From Atrina japonica (lineage: Eukaryota > Mollusca > Bivalvia > Pterioida > Pinnidae), in the NCBI GenBank assembly GCA_030159075.1, contig BROG01000910.1, positions 62,001 through 126,000 on the forward strand: a stretch of DNA of 64,000 nucleotides, read 5' to 3'. A model generated the notes under the pieces. The model was not told the origin of the DNA, made no database searches, and worked only from the letters and a program-made list of their open reading frames with translations. Positions within the stretch are counted from its first letter, which is position 1; each line of letters starts with the position of its first letter. The position numbers and the translations under genes are program-made. This document shows, piece after piece, positions 44,726 through 56,700 of the stretch.

Positions 44726-47700
44726 GTAAGTTTGTGAAAGTTACTGTGAAATGATATATTTTGTCACACATTCACATCTCTCCAGATAACTTCTAGAGCA
44801 TTTAGGTACAATACCCACCACATTCCCAATGCAGTGAGTATTTTAACCCCAAAATTTCTCTCAAATGGGAGTTTTCTTATTATGTTGCCAAATTGAGCTT
44901 CGGAAAAAGTGTTGAATTTCAATTAAATTTTCTGTATTTTGTTAAATCAACTTTTGATGTCAATTTCATTTTGAATAAATGTTGTTATGTATCTGTCAGT
45001 ACTATTTCTGGTCATGCAGAAAAAAAAATGAGGAACAAATATTTTTTAAAATATAATTTGTAATTTTCTCTTATTTTGTAAAATTTTAGCTAAAAAACGA
45101 AAAGCAGCGGAAGCTGAGTCTGGGTCATCAGGAAAATCACAGGACTCCGAATCTGATTCAGACTCGGAGGCTGATGAAAAAGTGAAAAAGAAGAAGAAAA
45201 GAAAGAAACATAAAAAAGAATCAAAAAAAAGAAAGAAAGAGAAAAAGAAGAAGAATAAAGAAGATCAGTGAGTTGAATATTTTTCATTTTAAATGAGTGA
45301 AATTTTGTGTAATGAAACAAAATTATATAATTAGAATCAAAGCTAACCACACTTTAAATTAAAATTGCCCTTTTACAGAATCCCATCAGATATTTGGGTT
45401 TTTTTCTATACCATAAATTAGTTTTATCAAACACTTTGATTTATTCTAATAATCTCATGCAGAAAGATGACAAAATCTTGGTTTTTTTTTTAAAAGTCAC
45501 CTATGACAAAGGCTCATGGTGAACTATTGTCTGTTGTTGTGCATCATTCCATTGTATCTTTTGTACATTTTTGCCACTGGTCAAGATCCAATGGGCCCAT
45601 TTTATAATTTTTTTTCTGTTAAAGGTCAAAATTTTATTTTCATGTAATTTTCAAGAAATGTCTTGAATTGCAATTTTTTTTTTCATTGAAAACTGTATGA
45701 TAGAAATAATAAGAATCAGAATTTTAGGAAATTCTAAGAAAGTCCACCTTTATGAGAAACAGTTTTCCAACTTAACATTTAACATCATATTCCTCAGGTC
45801 TGAGGAAGAAACCGAGAAGAAAGAGGAAATAACGACAGTGTTTGCTCAGATCCGCCCAGACGAGATTCCAGATGTACCACAACAAAAGTTTCTGTACAGG
45901 GGCAATGTTGAAAGAGAGAAGGAAGACAGGTATATATATTTTTGTGCCCTGTTGGCTGAGGTCAGAGTATTTTGGTTTTTGGCCCCTTTGTTTGTCCATT
46001 TGCATCATTCTGTCATTTACAGGGACAGAAAAAAAAAATTATTTAGCTGTTTGGGTCTATTACTTTTTTACCTAATTTTGCCTGTCTTGTTACCTTTACT
46101 TTTACCTCTCCGTATATTTTGCAGAGAAAAGTCTCCACCGGGATACGGAAACAGAAGACCTGTGGAAAGAGTTCCATATGGATCCCGTGTCAAATATACT
46201 GCAAGCGGGAGAAAAATTAAAGGCAGAGGAACTGTGGTATGGTATTTTACTACCATAAATCACTTTAACTTGAAAGACGTCAAGTCCTGAAAACAACAAA
46301 ACTTCCATACTCTTTTAATTGTACTCTGTGTTTAGTTATACCTAAGTCATAAAGGCCTTTTTTCCATAGCTTCCATTTGGCCGTTATTCAGCCCCATTCA
46401 TGATACAAAATACATGTTTTTTTGGCAACGTGATGAAAAAACTCAATTTACTGTTGAAATTTCTCGTTGAAGTCTAATTAGAATGTGTCTGGTTTTGTTT
46501 CTATGAACGTGAAATGGAATAGACCCTGAATGGTATACACCGGAAGCTGTCGGATTAATTATCAGCATCTTATAAATAAATCATCCTGTTCTCGAACATT
46601 GACAACAGTATGTTGAGTCACATCTCAATGAATTTGAAGAGATTTTTTGTATTTTTAAACAGTTTTATGCATTTTTAGATTTCCTAACATCGCTAACATT
46701 CCCAATTCAGATGGCCCCATTCACATTCCCAGAATGTGGAAACTAACTGATGAGATATCAAGGTGCATAATTCACAGAGTTAAAAAAGAATTTCTATTTG
46801 TGAATGGCCGGATTGTGAGGCATATGCAGGTCTATGAATGTTACCCATCAGTCCATTTGTCTGGCTGTGTATAAACCATTGGTTTAGCTGTTTCATTGAG
46901 AGATGCTGTGAGTGGTAAAATACAATGCTCCACCATTTAGGGCCTACTGATTTTGCCCATTGTTGTAAACAATGATCCAGAATCGCTATACTATTTCCTA
47001 CCTGTGGTTTCATGCGACCAAAATCAGTGGTGCATATTTTTGTCATTCACGAAGCTTCAGCCTATGCGAGTAAACAGTGCTCAAATTCATCAACCAATCA
47101 GATTGAGGCGTTTAAACAATTTCAGAATTGTATTGGATCAAGAGAATATGCGATAACTTGCATTGTCGATCACAAGTTCTGTGATTGGATAAATTGGACA
47201 CACCTAATCTTTATAAATATTCATTAGATACGGGTGATTTTGGTCGCATGAAACCATGTGAAAGAAAGAGCATAGTGATTCTGGACCATGGTTTTACAAT
47301 GATGGAGAGCCGGCCTGGCTCAGTCAGTAGCGTGCTCGACTCTTGATCATAAGGTAGAGTCCAGCCAGCTGCAGGCTGCCTGTCCTTCGGATGAGACAGT
47401 AAAAACCGAGGTCCCATGTCACAGTAAGTGTCAGCACATTAAAGAACCCTCACTGCTCAATGGCCTTAAGTGCCAAGCATAGGTCAAAATTTGAAGCCCT
47501 TCACCGGTTTTTGGTGACATCGCCATATGAATGTAATATTCTTGAGTGGGACATTAAACAACAATAAACAAACAAACAATGATGGATTTTGCCATAATGT
47601 ATACTTGTAACAGTTTCTTGTTTGTATTAGTGTATGCCCAAAAGTTTTTGCTCCTGTTTTATTTTTGCCATTTTCGCCCTGAGATGAGACGTCGAAATGA

Positions 47701-50700
47701 AAATGAAAGTGAAATTTACAAGCTAAATAATTGAATTAGGGGCTTACATGCCATTCATGAAATTATGGTGGTTTAGAATGATTGTAAGATGGATTGAGAA
47801 TGTTTTCTAGGAACTGAAATTTCCAGGTGTGAAATTTTCCAGGAATACTTTAGTTATGTTGAAGTTCTTTTGTCCCATGTTTACAAATATCTGATATTAT
47901 TATAACATGTTTTGATCTATCACATATACTCCATTGTTCAGAGATACAGAAGTAGAAGCAGAAGTGAGACCCCACCACATTGGAGACAAGCCATGAAGAG
48001 AACGCAGCCGCAGGAACCAGTTGAAGTCGAAGAAGAGGCCAAAGAAGAGAGATGGGCCAAAGGTGACAGGTTACAGAGGTTTGACCGCAGAGGAAGGCGA
48101 TTTCCAGATGCCGGAAGGCAAGGGTCAGACCGAGGCAGAGAGCGACAACCCCTGCAAGAGAGATTCAGACAAGAATCTTATGGTGATACTACACAGAATA
48201 GACAAAAGTGAGGATCAGTGTAAAGACAGTAAAACTTGAATATAACAAACTCGGTTTATACGAAGTCATGTACATTACATATTAATAGATAATCATCCCA
48301 TAATGCATCTCCATATATTCTTAGTTGAAAAACAATTTTATAACAAGTTTTATATAACAAATATTTGCCTGTAAACAAACCAATTTCCATGACCCTTGAC
48401 ATCACGACCAACATCTTTTATACTATTTAAATGAAGTGATCAATATCATTAAAACAAAAGTCAATCGCTGACTTTTTCACCAAGCCTAAGTAGGCCTAAT
48501 CTCTGATAAAAAAAGTTTTGTAAATTGAAAGTAACAGAAAGTGTGCTTTCTTTTTACTTCATAGGAATGTTCCTTTCTTTTTTCTTTCAAGGAACATTCA
48601 TGTTTAGCCTTGAATTTAGAGTGATTTTTGTTCTTAACACATTGCATTGTAACCATTCAGCCCACTTTGCTATAACTATATAATGAACTTACCTGATAAC
48701 AAAATATTTACATACCGACTGTTATTTCCTTCATTGCAAGTATATAGAACGACTGTATTCATATTTCAATAACACAAGTCGGTCGTCGCATGACCCAAGC
48801 GTTTAACCACTTAACTTTTGGCGTAGGGATACATAACATTTTAGAAATCCTTTCCATGACCATGTATTTGTCAGACAAGTCTTCTCTGAACATATGAATG
48901 AATCAATAAAGAATAAAATAACACACATTCATTTAGAATTTTTTATTTAATCTTAAAAATCACAGAAAGAAATCAAAAACACAAAACTAGGCCTGCATCT
49001 GTAGCACGCTGTACATGGCCATATTGCAATAGATCTAGGTCATGTTATGGAAAGAAACACAGAAATTCTAAAGGGGGGCCAAAAATGACACTCATCTTAT
49101 CTTGTCCTTTCAAGGGACCTTATTTTTCAATTTGTTATCAGGACAGTTCGTTACATAGCTATAGCAAAGTGGGCTGAATGCACTAGCAAATCCTTCAAAT
49201 CAATTGAAACAAGACAAATGCAGATTATGTTGTGAAATAACAAACTTTGATTTGTCTGTTTAAAAGATAATTATCGACACCTTCGTAATGGAAAATCCAT
49301 GTAGGCTTATTAAGTATAAAAGATCCATATGTTGTTATGTAGCTCAATTCTGACTTCAGTATTTACCAGCTGATCATATATTTTATAATGTGAACAGGAT
49401 AGGTCTAACTAGATACTATAGAGTATATAGAATGAAAACAACAATCACATGAAAGAAAAGACACGGAAGATACATTTTTATATAAAATGTGTGTCATAAT
49501 GGACTTTATAAAAATCTCTAAAATGGGGAACCAAAAATGACCCTTAACCTATCTTATCCTTTGTTATATGCGGGTTTTACTGTTTTGTAAACCTGAAAAT
49601 ATACACAGAAGTATGTTGAATTACAAAAATCTCTTCAAATTCATTGTCATTTGACTTCAGTTGGGAAATTTCAATTGCAAATTGGGAAAATTTGTATTAT
49701 TTTTGCATTGGGAATGGGGCCTTATTTTGGTACCTTATGATAGGGTGGAAAACCCCTGGATATAGAGATCTCGGAGGATTTGATTTGACATTAAAATTTC
49801 TCGTTCATGAATTTCCACATTTTTATTATAATTCATATTGAGTATTCTTTCTCAAGGGATGAGTACAAAAAAAGGGATGATGATAGAGGAAGAAAGAAAC
49901 ATAAAAAAGATAAAAGCCACAAGAAACACAAAAAGAACAAGAAACAGAGTAAACGATCTTCTGAGGATGAGGATAGTGACAGAGCAGCAAAAGAGGACCA
50001 AGAAGATAGGTCAAGGTCAAATAAAGGGGTTGCTGAAAGGTCAAGGACTAAAAGGGGTAAATCAGTCAGCGATTCTGAGGATGAATTGTCCTCAAGATCT
50101 CGTTCCCCGAAACATGACAAAAAAAGAGACGATGACCAAAAGAAAGGTCGTTCCAGGTCCAAGTCACCAAGGCGACGTACTGACGACAGACGAGACGACA
50201 GAAACAGATACAGAAAGGAAAATGAGAGGCGAGATAAATACAGAAGAGATAGGTTAGTCTGGGCCTATTATTGTCATACAGTAACAAATAAAACCCATAC
50301 ACAGGCATAAAAATTACATATACAATTAGTAAAAGGTTGAATTAATCAGTTAATAAGTGAATAATTGTCAAACTGGATTTCTCGAGCAAATTTCACAAAA
50401 TGTAATGTATATAAGAATTAAAGAATGTTTATGCCTGTGTATATCTGTTATTGTATATCAATCTAAGTACAATGTAGTAAAAAAGTAAATAAATTGTTTT
50501 GAAAAAAAACCCACAGCCAATGCGCCTTAAAATTTCAGAGAAATGTCAAATTTTGCAACTACTGCCCATTTCAAAATGTCCAACGAAATCATCGTGAATT
50601 TATATCAATTGCAGAAGTAGTAGCAGTGAAGATCACAGCCGAATAAGGAATGGCCGTGATGACAGAGGCCGTAGATCACCAATAACCAGACAAAGATATA

Positions 50701-53700
50701 GGCAAGCTTTTTCTATTCAGACAACATTTGTTTGATGCATTCTCGCCAGTAGTTCTAGAAAAGGCAGATTTTTAAAAATAAATTTCTCATCAATTTTGAT
50801 ATGTGAATTTAGTTACTTGATAAGACCAAAAATATCTATAGTGGGGAAAACTCCCTAAAACAAAATTTTGGGTTGGGACTTTTGGTGGATAGGTCAGGCC
50901 ACACAACCAATTTTTTTTTCTATTTTTGGTCTTGTTTGTAGATGTCAAAACTGGCTTGTATTCTGAGGTTGAAAAAAGAATAAAAGAAAAAAATAAATGA
51001 TTTGTTTACTCCAATAAACTCTAAAAGAGGCAAATACACAAAATTAAAGTCAGACCTATATATATTTGTATTGTTATGTATTATTTTCAGTGGAAGGTCA
51101 CCATCTAGTTCAGATTCTGACAGGGGTCAGAGGTCAAGGAGAGATCAAAGAAGGTCAAGGTCACGCTCAAGGCAAAGACATCACGACAGTTCAAGTAGAA
51201 GTAGGTCGAGTTCACGAGATGCCCACAGAAATGGAGAGAGGAATCGCTCAAGAGTTCAGCCTGCAAGGTAAACAGTTGGAATTCTGTATCCCTTTGAAAT
51301 TTCCTCCTTTAGTTTTTACCATTTTCGTCCTTAGATGACAGGGCGATATAAAATTGAAAGTGAAATTTTCAAGTTAAATAAAAGAAGCAAAGACATATAC
51401 ATGTATATGTCATTCATGAGACTATGGTGATTTTATAATGGTGAATTTTAGATGAGGTGAATATGTTTTCTGTCGTTAAATTGGCGAAATATCCAGGGGG
51501 GGAAATTTCCATCTATACAATACAGTAAATAGGTTGAAATGGTCAGGGACCTGTAACCGGCTAGGACCAGTAGCGGGCTAGGACCTGAAACCGGCTAAGA
51601 CCAGTAGCCGGCTAGGACCAGTAGCCGGCTATTGCATTATTTCGTCTATATAGAACACGATTTTGTGAGAATTGTTTTAGATCAATCATGAGATGATGGA
51701 CAATTTTTCTCAAACAGAAGAAAAAAAATATATTGTCGTGGTACATAATAAAGACGAAATCACACCATAACCGGCTACTGGTGAACGACCAGTATGGAAT
51801 TTAAAGACCGAAATATTTTAGTTCCCCAATGGCTTCTACTCTGATGGTGATCACATGCATGTGTAATTCATCAGACAAAATTTAACAGTTATTGTCAAGT
51901 GGTCTTTTACACGGACATTTTTATCAATTTTCAGGCCAGTTAGACAGAAGTCGGAGAGTCCACCTCCTACACATTGGAAACCAGGACAAAAACCGTGGAA
52001 ATCTAACAATCCTCTAGATCGACCTCTGTCCACAATGTAAGTATTTTTAAGTCACCTCATCCAAAGGCTGATGGTGATGTATTGTAAATGTCTTTTGTCT
52101 GTTGTCGTCTGGCTCCGGTTGTTCGGCATCTGCTGTGCATTGTTTGCTTTTGCATATTTTCGACCTTTTTATCAAGAACCAGTAGGTCAGTCCTGAATCA
52201 AACTTGGCAGGAGGTATCCCCATGTGAAGTCACATAAAGTTTGTGAATGAAAAAGGGGCTAAGACCAATAGGGACCACAAAGGATAAAAATCTTGGTAAC
52301 TTAAGGGTTTCAAAAAAGGCCAAAATTTCATACATCTTTATAAAATCTTGTCATGAACCAATGCTCAGGCTATTCTTACTGCAATAATGTTTTACTCGGG
52401 CTACCGTTAAGGCCCATTGGGCCTTTTGTGTTTATATTAGTACATAAGTTGTACAGAGGTGTACGGCTTAAACTAGTCTAGTAGTAGAGCATGCAACATG
52501 CGAGTGAAAGATCCCAGTGTGTGATTCTGGCACCTGGTTATACCCGAGTCTTAAAAAAGGGTAGTAGCAAATCCTTTGATAAGTCACAGGACTTTCATCA
52601 GATTCCAAAATTTACAAAAATTGCATTTTTATGGGTTGGGTAGTTTTGTTAACATGTATTTAGATTTGAAGCGTATGTGTAAGTCTACCTGATACTATTA
52701 CACAGTGGCATGTGCAGAAGACTTTTTGACAGAACGTCGGTCTCATAATGACCATTCAAATGACCATTCAAGCTCACAGGAACAAAATATCTGGAGAGCT
52801 AAAGCTATACCCCCGGCGTTGTATTTAAAATGTGCAATCAGCGCTTTCAAATGGAACAATGATCTTATGATCCAGATAGTGCCATTTGCAATAATTTTGA
52901 ATTCCATGACCTAGCTCCAATGGAGCCAAGAATAAGGACCATTGTGCCCATCAAGACCATTGCAGCCTCTTGTTTAATTATTGCACATTTTTTTTTCAGG
53001 GATGTATTAAATGCTGCAGGGAGCCCCACAAAATTAACTGCAAATATTAAGCCTGGTGGCACAGAAAGTCGGTCTCCTAGGAGTCTTAGGTCAAGGTCAA
53101 AATCAAGGTCATCCAGTCCTTTGGGTAACATTACAGAAAAACGCGCCATTAATCTGGAAGCACAAGAGGAGAAGAGAAGTATCCACCCAAGAAAACTGGA
53201 AACGCCGCTAGATCCAGGAATGGCTGCCACGGAGAGGTCAAAGGATAAGATGCACGGAACAAAGATCCAATATGACCTTGAAAAAAGAGAAGATCCAATC
53301 AGAGCAAGTCCCGTCAAACCTTTGAGCACTGAAAGAAAACGAAGGTCAAGGTCATATTCTTCAAGTAGCTCCAGGTCAAGATCAGGGAGCTCTAGAAGTT
53401 CAGGGTCACGTGACTCAAGCAGATCAGACTCGGAACATTCTAGCGAGGAGGAGAAAAAGCGTAAAGAAGTGAAAAAAGTGGAGGTAAAGATATTGGTTGT
53501 TGGTTCACAGATTTTCAAATACTAAGGTCAAGGCCAAATGTATGCTTTTGTTCTTTGGTAATTTTCTTTATTTGTTGAATATAATATACTGACTTAAAAT
53601 GTGATATTTATCAGTAGATGCTCTCTACCTGCAAGTACAAAACTTTAAAACAAAACCGTACCCTCATATATTGAGCATGAGAAGTAAAAGATTTCTCCAC

Positions 53701-56700
53701 AGTATTTGTGCAAACAATCAGCCATTTTAACACCGTTATTAAGTGAATGTTGAGTTTTGTATGTGTAACAAAAGTCCTGCGCGGCCATTCTAGGCCCCAC
53801 ACTTTCGAGCGAAATTTATTGTCTAAAAATGTTGAGATCCCCACTCCAAACCATATAGTTTCTTGTTACTCATGTCAAGATAATATGTATGTTATGTAGG
53901 GGTTGTCATTGTTGTCAGTTTTACTGAGGTAATTATTGTGGCCCCTGGGCATTTTTTTTGTTTTTTGTTATTCAGGAGAGAATCAAGTGGCAGCCACCAC
54001 CTGAACCCGAGGAGGAGTACCATAATGTTCAACAGGTAGATAGCATTTTTTGTCCAATTCACATAACAGATAAACATTTTGATGATCATGCGGTTGATTC
54101 TATTAATTTTTTGGTTATGACAGGCTTTACAAGAAATGCATTTTATTACCGCCTGGGTAACCAAACGGATGATTACAAGTAGAAACGATTACTGCTTTAG
54201 TCACATACCTCAGCGTTTTAGTGAAAGTTCAACTAATTTTGTGGAAAAAATGTGATTGTATATAACGAAATGTCATTTTAACTGCGAAATAGAACCGTTG
54301 TAGTGCATACTCCTTTACTAGTATTGAATTCTAATGCTCGTCAGAAATTTCGGGGAGATGATACAGTAGCCGCTTTGTTCGTCTGTCCTTTTCATATCTG
54401 TAGCATAACCTTGCCCACAGTTAAGCCAGGATCATGAATCTTGGATTTTACATCTTTCATACTAAGGCAGTATGTAGTGTAGTGTACTGATGTTTAAGGC
54501 AGTATGTACTGTAGTGTACTGACGTTTAAGGCAGTGTGTAGTGGAGTGTACTGACGTTTAAGGCAGTGTGTAGTGTAGTGTAGTGACGTTTAAGGCAGTG
54601 TGTAGTGGAGTGTACTGACGTTTAAGGCAGTGTGTAGTGTAGTGTAGTGACGTTTAAGGCAGTGTGTAGTGGAGTGTACTGACGTTTAAGGCAGTGTGTA
54701 GTGTACTGACGTTTAAGGCAGTGTGTAGTGTACTGACGTTTAAGGCAGTGTGTAGTGTACTGACGTTTAAAGCAGTGTGTAGTGTAGTGTACTGACGTTT
54801 AAGGCAGTGTGTTGTGGAGTGTACTGATGTTTAAGGCAGTGTGTAGTGTAGTGTACTGACGTTTAAGGCAGTGTGTAGTGGAGTGTACTGACGTTTAAGG
54901 CAGTGTGTAGTGGAGTGTACTGACGTTTAAGGCAGTGTGTAGTGTAGTGTACTGACGTTTAAGGGCCCATAACTCTCTATTTACAATAGTTGTTGTCTTT
55001 TGCAAATTTTTCGAGTTTGGAGCATAACTTTACTTGCTTTTAAGGTAGGAGAGCCAGCATGGCTTAGTCAGTAGCACGTATGACCCCTGATCGTGAGGTT
55101 GTGAGTTCAAGTCCAGCCGAAGGCCGGTCGGATTCCTGTCCTTCAGATGAGACAGTAAAAACCGAGGTCCTGTGTCGTGTCACAGTAAAGAACTCTCACT
55201 GCTCAATGGCCATTAGTGTGGAGCATAGACCAAACTTTGAAGCCCTTCACCAGCATTGGTGACATGTGTGAAAGATTCTTGAATGGGACATTAAACAGCA
55301 GTGCAACCAACAACTTTCAAGCTAGGATCATGAAACTCATAAGTGCATTAGTCATACTAAGACAATTTTCTAAGACCACAATTTTTAAAAACCTCTTATG
55401 TTAAATAATCCTTTAGGTAAAACCTCTTTGGAGAGGCTAGCTGTCTTGTAAACCTTCTTTGGAGGCTACCTGTCTTGTAAGACCATACTTCAGTGCAGTT
55501 GGAACGGTCTTTCAAGACAGGTTCCACTATATTGCAGTCAAAAAACATATTCAGTGAAACTTTTATGTAAAGACCCCCTTACAGACACATTAAAACCAGT
55601 CTTTATAGGGAGGTGGTCTTTATATAGAGATTGATTTGTACACAGATGGTACTATTTGGGGACAGCAGTCTTGATGACCAGGTGGTCCTTATATAGAGAT
55701 TGATTTGTACACAGATGGTACTATTTGGGGACAGCAGTCTTGATGACCAGGTGGTCTTTATATAGAGATTGATTTGTACACAGATGGTACTATTTGGGGA
55801 CAGCAGTCTTGATGACCAGGTGGTCTTTATATAGAGATTGATTTGTACACAGATGGTACTATTTGGGGACAGCAGTCTTGATGACCAGGTGGTCTTTATA
55901 TAGAGATTGATTTGTACACAGATGGTACTATTTGGGGACAGCAGTCTTGATGACCAGGTGGTCTTTAGAGATTGATTTTACACAGATGGTACTATTTGGG
56001 GACAGCAGTCTTTATGAACCAGGTGGTCTTATATAGAGACAGGTTCCACAGATATATTTGACAGTCTTGATGACCAGGTGGTCCTTATATCAGATTGAAC
56101 ACAGATGGTACTATTTAGCAGTCTTGATGACCCCCTTATATAGAGATTGATTTGTACACAGATGGTACTATTTGGGGACAGCAGTCTTGATGACCAGGTG
56201 GTCCTTATATAGAGATTGATTTGTACACAGATGGTACTATTGGGGACAGCAGTCTTGATGACCAGGTGGTCCTTATATAGAGATTGATTTGTACACAGAT
56301 GGTACTATTGGGGACACAGTCTTGGGGACAGGTGGTCCTTTTAGATGATTGATTTGTACCATGGTACTATTTGGGGACAGCATCTTAGACCAGTGGTTGA
56401 TTGATTTGTACACAGATGGTACTATTTGGGGACAGCAGTCTTGATGACCAGGTGGTCTTTATATAGAGATTGATTTGTACACAGATGGTACTATTGGGGA
56501 CAGTCTTTATGACCAGGTGGTCTTTATATAGAGATTGATTTGTACACAGATGGTACTATTTGGGGACAGCAGTCTTGATGACCAGGTGGTCTTTATATAG
56601 AGATTGATTTGTACACAGATGGTACTATGAGTCTTTATGACCAATCTTATATAGAGATTGATTTGTACACAGATGGTACTATTTGGGGACAGCAGTCTTG

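Noticed and set aside
45697..46290. 197-residue plus-strand frame
   Set aside because: It is exons 9 and 10 of NKTR read straight through intron 9 (195 nt, happens to be open) and into intron 10. Family alignment and splice sites show the intron.
49826..50162. Minus-strand and alternate plus-strand frames over NKTR exon 12
   Set aside because: Shadows of the Lys/Arg/Ser-biased exon; only the frame with Lys-rich and RS motifs joins exons 11 and 13 in phase.
52865..53518. 217-residue minus-strand frame
   Set aside because: Antisense of NKTR exon 16, whose plus-strand frame has correct splice sites and phases.
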